A DNA stretch of 14,548 bases from Streptomyces novaecaesareae (GCF_000716875.1 NZ_JNWQ01000123.1:1-14548), one strand, 5' to 3'. Positions 1 to 6,961 are shown, counted from the stretch's first letter. Notes: generated by a model not told the origin, from the sequence alone. Made by a program: numbers and translations.

Positions 1-63
1 GCAGAAGACGGCATACGAGATTTCTGCCTGTCTCGTGGGCTCGGAGATGTGTATAAGAGACAG
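1..63 (+). other. Illumina Nextera P7/i7 adapter (artefact)
   Basis: This is not genomic DNA. Bases 1-21 are the P7 flow-cell primer lacking its first three bases, 22-29 (TTCTGCCT) are the i7 index known as N703, 30-44 are the Nextera read-2 primer part, and 45-63 are the 19-bp Tn5 mosaic end. Biological sequence starts at 64. Any reading frame or start placed in this stretch is spurious. Confidence 0.98.
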
Positions 64-96
64 GTACAGGGGCGATGTGGGGGCGGGCAGGGTGGT

Positions 97-126
97 GGAT
101 TAACCCGAATGGAGTAGTTTTGTCGT
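97..126 (+). promoter_or_regulatory. A+T-rich patch, possible promoter of the 66-aa gene
   Basis: In otherwise very GC-rich DNA, the stretch from about 97 to 126 (around TTAACCCGAATGGAG and TAGTTTTGTC) is markedly A+T rich. It lies 80-110 bp upstream of the small gene starting at 207. That is the usual look of a promoter region in streptomycetes, but I cannot assign a convincing -35/-10 pair or a sigma factor. Position and composition are the only evidence. Confidence 0.25.
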
Positions 127-206
127 GCTCCACCCGCCGTACTCTCGCTTCCGGCAGACCATCGAAGGACCGTGCGAGCGGGCCACCAGGCGATGAGGTG
201 ATGGAC

Positions 207-407
207 ATGCAGCAATCGTTGAACGGAGACGTTCCGGAGTCGGCTTCCGACGTCCGGCGACAGCTCTACACCGGATCGGAGCGCCCCTTCGACCCCGAGG
301 ACCTCGTGATGGCGTCGGGCCGCGACGTCACCCCCGAGCGTGTCGCCTGGGCGAGGCAGCAGATCGAGCAGAAGGGCGCCGCCGCCCTGGAGCGCTACCT
401 CCCCTGA
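207..407 (+). CDS. small hypothetical protein (66 aa)
   Basis: This is a complete small ORF of 66 residues with no family I can name. I chose the ATG at 207 because GAGGTG (195-200) lies six bases upstream. The ATG at 201 touches that ribosome-binding site, and the longer upstream frame starts near the adapter. The product is soluble-looking, acidic at first and more basic later. It has no signal peptide, membrane segment or cysteine. The end looks helical, with a segment resembling VTPERVAWARQQIEQKGAAA followed by LERYLP. Strong G/C at third positions and the well-placed ribosome-binding site support coding. A 9-bp hairpin follows 17 bases after the stop, so it is probably monocistronic and separate from ligA. 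Function unknown. Confidence 0.7.
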   Translation: MQQSLNGDVPESASDVRRQLYTGSERPFDPEDLVMASGRDVTPERVAWARQQIEQKGAAALERYLP

Positions 408-423
408 ACCCACCACCCCCGCA

Positions 424-447
424 GGGCCCGGCCCACCCGCCGGGCCC
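424..447 (+). terminator. Rho-independent-type hairpin after the 66-aa gene
   Basis: GGGCCCGGC (424-432) pairs perfectly with GCCGGGCCC (439-447) around a 6-base loop, starting 17 bases after the stop at 407. There is no U-tract, which is common for actinobacterial terminators. The rest of the gap to ligA (448-560) is GC-rich low-complexity sequence with a repeated GGGGGTGCC and no other visible feature. Confidence 0.6.
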
Positions 448-560
448 CCGGGCAGGACCCCGGCCACCCGCGCCGGGGCGCCAGGGGTGACGGGGGTGCC
501 GGGGGTGCCGGGATCGGCCACCCGTGCCGCGGTCGATTGTCAGTGCGGGTGGCGATGATG

Positions 561-2690
561 ATGCCCATGAACGACGCCGCTCTGCTCACCCCCGGCGACT
601 ACGCCGACGCCGTCACCGCCGCCGTCCGGGCCGCCGCCGCCTACTACACCGACGGCGCCACCCCGCTCGGCGACGACGAGTACGACGCCCTGCTGCGCAC
701 CATCGCGGCCTACGAGGAGGCGCACCCGGACGAGGCGCTGCCGGACTCCCCCACCGGGAAGGTCGCCGGCGGCGCGGTCGAGGGCGACGTTCCGCACAGC
801 GTGCCGATGCTGTCGCTGGACAACGTCTTCTCGGCCGAGGAGCTCACGGACTGGGCGGCCGGGCTGGAGCGCCGCCTGGGCCGCCCGGTGGCCGCCTGGT
901 GCGTGGAGCCCAAGCTCGACGGCCTGGCGGTCGCCGCCCGCTACCGCGCCGGGCGCCTCCACCAGCTGATCACCCGCGGCGACGGCCTCGCCGGCGAGGA
1001 CATCAGCCACGCCGCCGACACCGTGCTGGGCCTGCCCGCCGCGCTCGCCGAGCCCGTCGACGTCGAGCTGCGCGGCGAAGTCCTGCTCACCCGCGAGCAG
1101 TTCGAGCACGCCAACGAGGTGCGCACCGCCCACGGCGCCGTCCCCTTCGCCAACCCGCGCAACGGCGCCGCCGGCACCCTGCGCGCCAAGGACCGCCCGT
1201 ACCGCGTCGAGCTGACCTTCTTCGCCTACGCCGCCGTGGGCCTCGAAAGCGCCGCGGGCCGAGACACCGCCGTGGGCGCCGACACGGCCGTGGGCCTCGA
1301 CGGCGACCTCGCCCACAGCGCCCTCCTGGAGCGCCTGGCCGCGCTCGGGGCCAACACCGCCGCCGCCACCGCCGCCCACCCGCGGCGCTGCGCCACGCTG
1401 GAGGAGGCCCAGCAGCGCATCGAGGAGATCGCCGCGCTGCGCTCCGACCTGCCGTTCGGCATCGACGGCGTCGTGGTCAAGGCGGACGCCGCCGCCGACC
1501 AGCGCGACGCCGGCTCCGGCTCGCGCGCGCCGCGCTGGGCCGTCGCCCGCAAGCTCGCCGCCGAGCACAAGGTCACCCGGCTGCTCGACGTCGAGTGGAA
1601 CGTCGGGCGCACCGGCATCATCGCCCCGCGCGCGGTCCTCGAACCCGTCGTCATCGACGGCGTCACCGTCACCTACGCCACCCTCCACAACCCCGCCGAC
1701 ATCACCCGGCGCGGCCTGATGCTCGGCGACCGGGTGTTCGTCTACCGCGCCGGCGACGTCATCCCGCGCGTCGAGGCCCCGCTCGTCGACGAGCGCACCG
1801 GCGACGAACGCCCCATCGCCTTCCCCGAGTCCTGCCCCCGCTGCGGCGACGCCATCGACACCACCGAGCAGCGCTGGCGCTGCGCCCGCGGGCGCAACTG
1901 CCAGGCCGTCGCGTCGGTGGTCTACGCGGCCGGCCGCGACCAGCTCGACATCGAGGGCCTGGGCGGCACCCGCGCCGTCCAGCTCGTCGAGTCCGGCCTG
2001 GTCACCGACGTCGCCGACCTGTTCTCGCTCACCCGCGAGCAGCTCCTCGGCCTGGAGCGGATGGGCGACACCAGCACCGACAACCTGCTCGCCGCGATCG
2101 AGACCGCCCGCAGCCGCCCGCTCAACCGGGTCTTCTGCGCGCTCGGCGTGCGCGGCACCGGGCGCACCATGTCCCGCCGCATCGCCGCCCACTTCGGCTC
2201 CATGGCCGCGATCCGCGCCGCCGACGCCGAGACGCTGGCCGCGGTGGACGGGATCGGCGCGGAGAAGGCCCGGGTGATCGTCGCCGAACTCGCCGACCTC
2301 GCACCGCTGTTGGACCGGCTCGCGGCCCGGGGCGTGGGCACCGCCGTCACTGCGCCCCAGGCCCGCGTCACGGCGGACGCCGGGGCCGGCGAGGGCCCGG
2401 AAGCGGAGGCGGAGGCAGCTCCCGTCGCGGGCGGGCCGCTCGCGGGCGAGGCCGTCGTCGTCACCGGCAGCATGACCGGCCCGCTCACCGCGCTCTCCCG
2501 CAACGAGATGAACGAACTCGTGGAGCGCGCCGGCGGCAAGGCGTCCTCGTCCGTCTCCAAGCGCACCACCCTGCTCGTCGCCGGCGAGAAGGCCGGCTCC
2601 AAGCGGGCCAAGGCCGAGGAGCTCGGCATCCGGATCGTCACCCCCGACGAGTTCGCCGTCCTCGTCGCCGACCACCTGCCCCAGGGCTGA
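561..2690 (+). CDS. ligA: NAD+-dependent DNA ligase LigA
   Basis: This cytoplasmic enzyme seals 3'-OH/5'-phosphate nicks in duplex DNA using NAD+, in replication and repair. Numbering from ATG 561 (709 aa), all domains are present. Domain Ia (about 5-65) has YY, DEYD and DSPT for NMN binding. The nucleotidyltransferase domain has the adenylated lysine in EPKLDG (Lys118), then [21 protein letters not shown] and DGVVVK (about 302-307). The OB fold has VGRTG and ATLHN. A Cys4 zinc finger (Cys425, 428, 441, 447), helix-hairpin-helix repeats (about 480-590) and a C-terminal BRCT domain (about 627-709) follow. The start is uncertain: ATGs at 555, 558, 561 and 567 and a TTG at 537 are in frame. I prefer 561 because GGGTGG at 547-552 is eight bases away. 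A low-complexity DTAVG repeat near residues 235-247 and an acidic Ala/Glu-rich linker before BRCT are unusual. The sequence looks divergent from the housekeeping streptomycete LigA I remember and could be a second copy. Confidence 0.95.
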   Translation: MPMNDAALLTPGDYADAVTAAVRAAAAYYTDGATPLGDDEYDALLRTIAAYEEAHPDEALPDSPTGKVAGGAVEGDVPHSVPMLSLDNVFSAEELTDWAAGLERRLGRPVAAWCVEPKLDGLAVAARYRAGRLHQLITRGDGLAGEDISHAADTVLGLPAALAEPVDVELRGEVLLTREQFEHANEVRTAHGAVPFANPRNGAAGTLRAKDRPYRVELTFFAYAAVGLESAAGRDTAVGADTAVGLDGDLAHSALLERLAALGANTAAATAAHPRRCATLEEAQQRIEEIAALRSDLPFGIDGVVVKADAAADQRDAGSGSRAPRWAVARKLAAEHKVTRLLDVEWNVGRTGIIAPRAVLEPVVIDGVTVTYATLHNPADITRRGLMLGDRVFVYRAGDVIPRVEAPLVDERTGDERPIAFPESCPRCGDAIDTTEQRWRCARGRNCQAVASVVYAAGRDQLDIEGLGGTRAVQLVESGLVTDVADLFSLTREQLLGLERMGDTSTDNLLAAIETARSRPLNRVFCALGVRGTGRTMSRRIAAHFGSMAAIRAADAETLAAVDGIGAEKARVIVAELADLAPLLDRLAARGVGTAVTAPQARVTADAGAGEGPEAEAEAAPVAGGPLAGEAVVVTGSMTGPLTALSRNEMNELVERAGGKASSSVSKRTTLLVAGEKAGSKRAKAEELGIRIVTPDEFAVLVADHLPQG

Positions 2691-2708
2691 CGGCCGGGCC
2701 CGGCCGAC

Positions 2709-2735
2709 GCCCGGCCGACACCGTGTCGGCCGGGC
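2709..2735 (+). terminator. Terminator hairpin after ligA
   Basis: GCCCGGCCGACA (2709-2720) and TGTCGGCCGGGC (2724-2735) form a perfect 12-bp stem with a 3-base loop, 18 bases after the ligA stop. There is no U-tract. It separates ligA from the next small gene. Confidence 0.7.
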
Positions 2736-2822
2736 CGGGGCGGCGGAACCGCGGTGAGCCGATCACCGTCTCCCAGGCGACGGTTCATCGTACGACAAGC
2801 AGTTCCACGGGGGGGTGGACAC

Positions 2823-3128
2823 ATGTCGGATGGCAACGTCGTCTGGTCGGTGCTCGGCTTCGTCGGATCGGCCGCGGGGGTGGCGGTCCTGGTCGCCGTG
2901 GTGCTCAGGGCCCGGCTGCGGGCGCGGACCCTGGCGCAGGGGCTGACGGCGCAGGCCCGGTGCCTGGAGACCTACCTGGCGGTGGACACCCGGGGCACGG
3001 GAGCCGAGCGGCGCACCTTCACCGAGCGGCGCGTGATCGCGGAACGCCGTAGGGGCGGAAGTCGAGAACGACTTCCGCCCCTACGATTCGGAGCGCCGGG
3101 CCCGAATCGAACGAACCCCTCCCACTGA
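2823..3128 (+). CDS. small one-TM hypothetical protein; C-terminus runs over a tRNA
   Basis: The ORF from ATG 2823 has a GGGGGGTGG ribosome-binding site just upstream (about 2810-2818) and would encode 101 residues. Residues 5-28 form one hydrophobic helix, followed by a basic, cytoplasmic-looking tail, so a small membrane-anchored protein with N-out topology is likely. I do not recognise a family. The last third is suspicious. From 3048 the frame reads through a perfect 17-bp hairpin, and from 3092 it is antisense to a tRNA-like gene, giving an Arg/Pro-rich end. A TGA at 3034-3036 in the +1 frame sits just before the hairpin. A one-base indel may therefore have extended the frame, and the ancestral protein may have ended near residue 70. 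The longer in-frame start at 2754 lacks a good ribosome-binding site. Confidence 0.5.
   Translation: MSDGNVVWSVLGFVGSAAGVAVLVAVVLRARLRARTLAQGLTAQARCLETYLAVDTRGTGAERRTFTERRVIAERRRGGSRERLPPLRFGAPGPNRTNPSH
3048..3085. terminator. Perfect 17-bp bidirectional hairpin
   Basis: CGTAGGGGCGGAAGTCG (3048-3064) is followed by the loop AGAA and its exact reverse complement (3069-3085). It lies six bases beyond the 3' end of the minus-strand tRNA-like gene and at the end of the plus-strand small ORF. A terminator for the tRNA transcript is the simplest reading. The symmetry would let it act on both strands. Confidence 0.75.
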
Positions 3129-3160
3129 AAGTGGGCGTGCTACCGCTGCACCACCGACGC
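3092..3160 (-). tRNA. tRNA-like gene, anticodon UUC (Glu) in a Gly-type body
   Basis: Read on the minus strand from 3160, a cloverleaf forms. The acceptor stem GCGTCGG/CCGGCGC has one G-U pair. The D arm is GTGC-AGCGGTA-GCAC. The T arm has stem GTTCG/CGGGC with two G-U pairs and the canonical loop TTCGATT. The anticodon stem is CCCA/TGGG with a 7-base loop CTTTCAG, placing UUC at positions 34-36 (Glu). The fifth anticodon pair is mismatched and the variable loop is only 3-4 bases. CCA is not encoded; the genome has CCG after the discriminator. The GCG start paired with CGC and the U73 discriminator are typical of bacterial tRNA-Gly, not tRNA-Glu (G73 in E. coli). It may be a diverged or degenerate tRNA. 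The total of 69 bases is short. Confidence 0.6.
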
Positions 3161-3377
3161 CTGCTCCGGCAGGGCCCGACCGCTTTCGCGATCTTGTCCC
3201 GCCGACAGGAAGAACGTACCAGTCCATGATCGGAAGAAGGAAATCGGTGGTCGGCCCGCTCCCGGCCGCCGTCCTGGTGGGCGCCGCCCAGGCACCGCCC
3301 CCTTACGCTCTGGCGAGTCGTCACAGGGCCCGACGGTGTCGGGCGGCAGGCCGCGCCGGCCGGCAGGGAGAGGAATC

Positions 3378-4436
3378 GTGCAGGACGAAGCGGGGAGAGC
3401 GACCGCCGGGGCGGGCAGCGTGTTCCGGGCCGAGGGCGTGCCCGCGAAGGAACGGTTCGACTGCTGGCGGGAGCTGATCGGGCGGACCCGGGCCAGCGAG
3501 GTGGCCAGCCCCCACGCCGAGCGCTTCGAGGCGGAGATGCGGCGCCTGGAGCTGGGGCCGGTGACCCTCCTGCGGACCTCGTTCCCGTCCGCGCGGTTCT
3601 GGCGCACCCCGGTCATGGTGCGGCGCTCGGACCCGGAGGTGTACCACCTGACGCTGCTGCTCGACGGAGGCCTGACGCTGACCCACGGCGCCGGGAGCCG
3701 CACGGAGACCTTCGCGCCGGGCGACCTGCACATGATCGACAGCTCGGACCCGTTCGACCTGCGGGCCTTCGCCGCCCGCGCCGCCGACCGGCCGGAACGG
3801 CGGATCGAGGCCGTCGGCGTCGACTTCCCCACCTCCCTGCTGCCGCTGCCGCCGGACCGGCTGCGCCACGTGCTGGGCCGGGGCATCTCCGGCCGGGAGG
3901 GCACCAGCGCCCTGCTCGCGGACTTCCTCCTCGGCCTGGACCGGCAGGCCGCCCTCCTCGGACCGGCCGAGGCGCCCCGCCTGGGGACGGTCGTGGTCGA
4001 CCTGGTGGCCGCCTGGCTGGCCCGGGAGCTGGACGCCGAGGCCGAGGTGCCGGACGACGCCCGCCGGCGCGCCCTGGTGGAGAACGTGCGGACGTTCATC
4101 CGGCGCAACCTGCACGACCCCGAACTGACGCCGACCGTGATCGCCGCCGCCCACCACGTCTCCGTCAGCTACCTGCACCGCCTCTTCACCCAGCAGTCCC
4201 AGGGCGAGACCGTCGCCGCCTGGATCCGCCGCCGGCGGCTGGAGAAGGCCCGCCGCGACCTGGCCGACCCCGCGCTGCGCACCGTGCCCGTCCACGCGCT
4301 CGCCGCCCGCTGCGGCATCCCCCGCCCCTCCGACTTCAGCCGCGCCTTCCGCGCCGCGTACGGGCTCTCGCCCAGCGAGCACCGCCACCGGGCGCTGTCC
4401 GAACACACGGACGAGCAGCCGTGCACGAACGGGTAG
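3378..4436 (+). CDS. AraC-family transcriptional regulator
   Basis: This is a DNA-binding transcription regulator of 352 residues. Residues about 15-215 resemble the AraC-like ligand-binding domain (AraC_binding_2 type): they start with the ERFDCWRELIG segment and contain a cupin-like stretch LTLLLDGGLTL...FAPGDLHMID. Residues about 236-338 are a two-HTH AraC domain, with a first helix pair around VSVSYLHRLF and the signature IPRPSDFSRAFRAAYGLSPSEHR at the end. I chose GTG 3378 because GGGAGAGGA (3366-3374) lies just upstream. A GTG at 3336 extends the frame with no such site. Nothing is operonic with it downstream. The inducer cannot be read from sequence. Direct repeats 29 bp after its stop look like possible binding sites for a protein of this class. 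Confidence 0.9.
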   Translation: MQDEAGRATAGAGSVFRAEGVPAKERFDCWRELIGRTRASEVASPHAERFEAEMRRLELGPVTLLRTSFPSARFWRTPVMVRRSDPEVYHLTLLLDGGLTLTHGAGSRTETFAPGDLHMIDSSDPFDLRAFAARAADRPERRIEAVGVDFPTSLLPLPPDRLRHVLGRGISGREGTSALLADFLLGLDRQAALLGPAEAPRLGTVVVDLVAAWLARELDAEAEVPDDARRRALVENVRTFIRRNLHDPELTPTVIAAAHHVSVSYLHRLFTQQSQGETVAAWIRRRRLEKARRDLADPALRTVPVHALAARCGIPRPSDFSRAFRAAYGLSPSEHRHRALSEHTDEQPCTNG

Positions 4437-4464
4437 CCGCGCGCGGGTGAAGCCGCGGTCAGTG

Positions 4465-4501
4465 GACGCATTGCCAACAGGCTGTCGACGCAGTGCCAAC
4501 A
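4465..4501. promoter_or_regulatory. Two 15-bp direct repeats, AraC-type half-sites
   Basis: GACGCATTGCCAACA (4465-4479) and GACGCAGTGCCAACA (4487-4501) differ at one base and are offset by 22 bp, about two helical turns. That is the geometry of tandem half-sites for AraC-family dimers. They lie just after the araC-type gene, yet the only neighbour beyond is the 3' end of a converging gene. Confidence 0.45.
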
Positions 4502-4548
4502 CGGCCGGGCCGCGGCCTGGCATCGTCCACGGGGGACGGGGCGGCGGC

Positions 4549-4575
4549 CCGGCACGCCACGGGGGAGCGTGCCGG
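4549..4575. terminator. Hairpin between converging genes
   Basis: CCGGCACGC (4549-4557) pairs with GCGTGCCGG (4567-4575) around a 9-base loop. It lies between the convergent AraC-family and lipoprotein genes, so it could end transcription from both sides. Confidence 0.55.
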
Positions 4576-4579
4576 ACCG

Positions 4580-4624
4580 CCGGTCTTACCAGTGCCGGTC
4601 GTACCTGTGCCGGTCGTACGGGCC
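4580..4624. repeat. 15-bp tandem repeat, about 2.7 copies
   Basis: Units beginning CCGGTC at 4580, 4595 and 4610 repeat with a 15-bp period. The last two share the exact 13-mer GTGCCGGTCGTAC (4592-4604 and 4607-4619). The repeat lies in the non-coding gap just beyond the lipoprotein stop. Confidence 0.75.
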
Positions 4625-4643
4625 CGGATGCGGGGCCGCGGGA

Positions 4644-5663
4644 TCAGCCGCCGGTGGCCGGCGGCCTGGTCGCGGGGGGCTGCGCTCCGGCGTCCTCCCT
4701 GGCCCAGGCGCCGATGCCGAGCCGGCCGGTGGTGCCCAGGTCGAGTTCCGGGGTGACCATCACGGGGGCCGCGCCGGGGGTGGCGCGGACCCGGACGTAG
4801 GGGGCGCTCACCGGGGTGCCGTCCTCGGTGGTGTTGCGCCACACCAGGGTGGTGCGGGCGCCCTCGCCCGGGCGCAGCGCGATCTCCTGCGGCGGGTTGT
4901 CCGCGCCGGTGCCGGTGGCGATCTGGGCGCCGCCGGACAGCAGCCGTACCCCGTCGATCGGCCGGTGCTCCTGGTCGAGGAGCTGGAGGGTCGGGTAGCC
5001 GTCGAGGGTCACCGTGGTGGTGCCGCAGTTGCGCAGGTGCAGGCCGACCACGCGCAGGCCCATCGCGGCGTCGCCCTCGTCCGCGGACAGCCGCAGGCCG
5101 GAGGCCGGGCAGGGGCCGCCGGGCTGCGGGGCTTCGGCGCTGGGCACGCTGCGGACCTTGACGATCTTCACCTGCGGTACGGTGCCCGGCTTGGCCGGCC
5201 CGGGCCCGGACAGGTCGAGCCGTCCCTTCTCGGTGGTTCCGGGGGCGAGGGCCGTGACGGTCCGCGACACGTTGTCCGGTCCGCCCGGCCGGCCCGTGGC
5301 CTGGCCGAACACCACCGTGACGTCGGACGGTTCGGTGGCCGGGTTGGTCACCTCGTACTCCGCGCAGGCCGGGCCGACGGCGGTGATCCGCACGCCGTCC
5401 TGGGCGGGCCCGGCCGGTTGCGGCGCCCCGCACGGCCCGGTGCTGCCGGACGCCGGCGGGGCGCCGGCCGCACCGGTCGCACCGGTCGCACCGGTCGCAC
5501 CGGTCGCACCGGTCGCACCGGTCGCACCGGTCGCACCGGTCGCCTGGGAGCCGCAGCCGGTGAGCAGGACGGCCGCGGCGACGGCCGCGACCGCGACGGG
5601 CGTGCCGGCCGTGGCGGGCCGACGGGCCGTCAGCGTTCTGGTGGGCTTTTCGAACTGGCGCAT
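4644..5663 (-). CDS. DUF4232-type secreted lipoprotein with (ATG)n repeat
   Basis: This is a predicted cell-surface lipoprotein of 339 residues. The N-terminus has basic residues, a hydrophobic stretch (about 21-34) and a lipobox LTGC with the lipidated cysteine at position 37. Eight Ala-Thr-Gly triplets follow directly, a flexible tether encoded by eight perfect 9-bp repeats. A first beta-rich segment (about 60-170) contains paired cysteines. The C-terminal part starts at a CPASGLRLS segment and continues with MGLRVVGLHLRNCGTTTVTLDGYPTL. It matches the pattern I associate with DUF4232, a beta-sandwich of unknown function common in secreted actinobacterial proteins. The gene stands alone and converges with the AraC gene. 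No clear promoter is visible upstream. Function and ligand are unknown. Confidence 0.85.
   Translation of the reverse strand: MRQFEKPTRTLTARRPATAGTPVAVAAVAAAVLLTGCGSQATGATGATGATGATGATGATGATGAAGAPPASGSTGPCGAPQPAGPAQDGVRITAVGPACAEYEVTNPATEPSDVTVVFGQATGRPGGPDNVSRTVTALAPGTTEKGRLDLSGPGPAKPGTVPQVKIVKVRSVPSAEAPQPGGPCPASGLRLSADEGDAAMGLRVVGLHLRNCGTTTVTLDGYPTLQLLDQEHRPIDGVRLLSGGAQIATGTGADNPPQEIALRPGEGARTTLVWRNTTEDGTPVSAPYVRVRATPGAAPVMVTPELDLGTTGRLGIGAWAREDAGAQPPATRPPATGG
5471..5542 (-). repeat. 9-bp tandem repeat, 8 perfect copies
   Basis: The unit CACCGGTCG (plus strand) is repeated eight times without a mismatch and encodes Ala-Thr-Gly triplets just after the lipidated cysteine of the lipoprotein. 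Synonymous variation is absent, which suggests recent expansion or slippage. A 9-bp step keeps the frame. Confidence 0.95.
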
Positions 5664-5754
5664 CGGCCGAGTCGATCACGCTCCGCACCCGAACGGCTGT
5701 GAGCCGGGCCACTCCCCCTGCAACAGCTCTGCAATGGTCCCGGCCCGCGGGAGG

Positions 5755-5892
5755 TCAGGCGCGGGCGTCGATCTTGCCCTGCAGGGCGGCGAGCAGGTCC
5801 TTCAGGCTGCTCCTCCCCGGGTACGCCCGGCGCTGACCGGGGGCGGCCGCGGCAGGCGCCGGTGTCGGCGCCTGCCGCCGCGGCGCGGGCCG
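5755..5892 (-). other. Open, codon-like frame after the infA stop
   Basis: After the TAG that ends infA, the same frame stays open for 45 codons to a TGA at 5755-5757. It reads as a Pro/Ala-rich linker and then a helical segment SLKDLLAALQGKIDARA, with about 93% G/C at third positions. No ATG or GTG start lies inside. A GGGGAGGAG sits four bases before a CTG at 5805. It could be a decayed C-terminal extension, the tail of another gene, or chance. The strong hairpin at 5849-5878 lies inside it. Confidence 0.25.
5849..5878 (-). terminator. Terminator hairpin after infA
   Basis: GCGGCAGGCGCC (5849-5860) and GGCGCCTGCCGC (5867-5878) form a perfect 12-bp stem with a 6-base loop. On the minus strand it begins 14 bases after the infA stop codon, without a U-tract. 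Confidence 0.7.
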
Positions 5893-6117
5893 CTAGGAGC
5901 GGTAGCGGTAGCGGATCCGGCCGCGGGTGAGGTCGTAGGGGCTGAGCTCCACGAGGACGCGGTCGTGCGGGAGGATCTTGATGTGGTTCTTGCGGACCTT
6001 GCCGCTGATGTGGGCGAGCACGATGTGCCCGTTGGGGAGTTCCACCCGGAAGGTGGCGTTGCGCAGGCACTCGGTGACGGTGCCTTCGACTTCGATGCCG
6101 TCTGCTGTCTTGGCCAT
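5893..6117 (-). CDS. infA: Translation initiation factor IF-1 (probable second copy)
   Basis: This is a small OB-fold protein of 74 residues that binds the ribosomal A site of the 30S subunit during initiation. The family signature is clear: [29 protein letters not shown] and the ending [15 protein letters not shown]. It differs at many positions from the housekeeping streptomycete IF-1 I remember, with ECLRN for [15 protein letters not shown] for MHYIRILPDD, and a RYRYRS end. It is also not in the usual rpmJ-rpsM ribosomal neighbourhood, so a second, specialised copy is likely. ATG 6117 is preceded by a modest AAGAAGAG site. It follows a GNAT gene by 43 bp on the same strand, so co-transcription and shared control by the leader region upstream of the GNAT gene are likely. 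Confidence 0.93.
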   Translation of the reverse strand: MAKTADGIEVEGTVTECLRNATFRVELPNGHIVLAHISGKVRKNHIKILPHDRVLVELSPYDLTRGRIRYRYRS

Positions 6118-6160
6118 GTCTCTTCTTTCGTAGCGGGGCGTAGCGGGGTGGTGCGGTGTG

Positions 6161-6961
6161 TCAGTGGCGGACGAGCTCCAGGGTGGCGCCCGCGCGGCGG
6201 GCGCCGATGCCCTCGAAGAGGGCGGTGGCGGCCGTGTTGGACTCCGCCACCTCGGCCCAGGCCGTGGCGGTGCCGTTGCGGTGCAGCGTGCCCAGCGCGT
6301 GGGCCAGCAGGGCCCTGGCGATGCCGCGGCGCTGGTGGTCGGCCCGGACGGCGAGCAGCCCGATCCGGGGTTGGCGGAGCAGTGGCGCGATCCGGAGCAG
6401 GCCGACGTACCGGCCGTCCTGGCGCGCCACCGCGTACTTCGAGGGGTCGAGCACGGTGCTGCAGGCCGGGCGGGGCAGCACCTGGGCCGGCATGGCCGGC
6501 CAGCCGATGCCGGCCTCGACCTCGGCACTGATGACGGCGTCCAGGGCGCGCAGCGGGCCCTCCTCGACCTCGCCGGCGGGCACGATGGTCACGCCCGCCG
6601 GGGGCCGTACCGTGCCGAGGCCGGTGACCTGCGGGTCGGTGGGCACGAGGTGGCCCCACTCGCGGCGTACGGGTGTGAAGCCGGCCCGCTGCCAGGCGGT
6701 CGTCGTCTCGTGGTCGGCCTCGTCGGTGACGGCGTGCAGCGGGGCCGGCAGGTCGGCCGCCATCGCCGCGGCGATGTGGTCGAAGACCGCGCCGTGCCAC
6801 GCGTCGACGCTGACGAACAGCCGCCCGTCGGGCCGGCGTGCGGCGTCGCCGTGGCCGACCACGCGGTCGTCCTCCACGGCGTGCCACTGGGTGTCCGAGA
6901 GCCGGGTGACCACGAGCGGGTGGCCGTCCGTGCCCGGGACGGAGGAATGCACAGGGTTCAT
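6161..6961 (-). CDS. GNAT-family N-acetyltransferase (tandem GNAT fold)
   Basis: This is a predicted cytoplasmic acetyl-CoA-dependent acetyltransferase of 266 residues. The C-terminal half (about 125-266) has the GNAT motif [21 protein letters not shown] (200-219), whose Q/R-x-x-G-x-A loop binds the CoA pyrophosphate. The later [21 protein letters not shown] matches the motif B region. The N-terminal half keeps a GNAT-like end ([12 protein letters not shown], about 90-101) but no motif A, so it is probably an inactive tandem copy. The acceptor is unknown. ATG 6961 has GAAAGG eight bases upstream, directly next to the attenuator-like hairpin. It is first in an operon with the IF-1 gene. That pairing suggests a target in the translation apparatus or a ribosome-directed drug, but this is inference. 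Confidence 0.85.
   Translation of the reverse strand: MNPVHSSVPGTDGHPLVVTRLSDTQWHAVEDDRVVGHGDAARRPDGRLFVSVDAWHGAVFDHIAAAMAADLPAPLHAVTDEADHETTTAWQRAGFTPVRREWGHLVPTDPQVTGLGTVRPPAGVTIVPAGEVEEGPLRALDAVISAEVEAGIGWPAMPAQVLPRPACSTVLDPSKYAVARQDGRYVGLLRIAPLLRQPRIGLLAVRADHQRRGIARALLAHALGTLHRNGTATAWAEVAESNTAATALFEGIGARRAGATLELVRH

Noticed and set aside
1..63. Transposon end (Tn5 mosaic end) as a mobile element
   Set aside because: The mosaic end is joined to Illumina primer and index sequence, so it comes from library preparation and not from a genomic transposon.
540..2675. 711-codon minus-strand frame opposite ligA
   Set aside because: It is an antisense shadow made of Gly/Ala/Val/Asp-rich sequence caused by high GC3, and it has no recognisable domain.
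524..3052. 842-codon plus-strand frame across ligA
   Set aside because: It is an Arg/Pro/Gly-rich shadow of ligA in another frame. The ligA frame carries all family motifs.
3092..3160. UCA (selenocysteine/suppressor) anticodon reading of the tRNA
   Set aside because: It would need a 5-bp stem CCCAC/GGGAG with two mismatches. Placing the loop as CTTTCAG (UUC) keeps four perfect pairs and a normal 7-base loop.
5471..5542. CRISPR-like array
   Set aside because: The units are 9 bp with no spacers and are in-frame coding repeats.
5014..6531. 505-codon plus-strand frame over the lipoprotein and infA
   Set aside because: It runs antisense through two clear genes and their terminator and has no motif.
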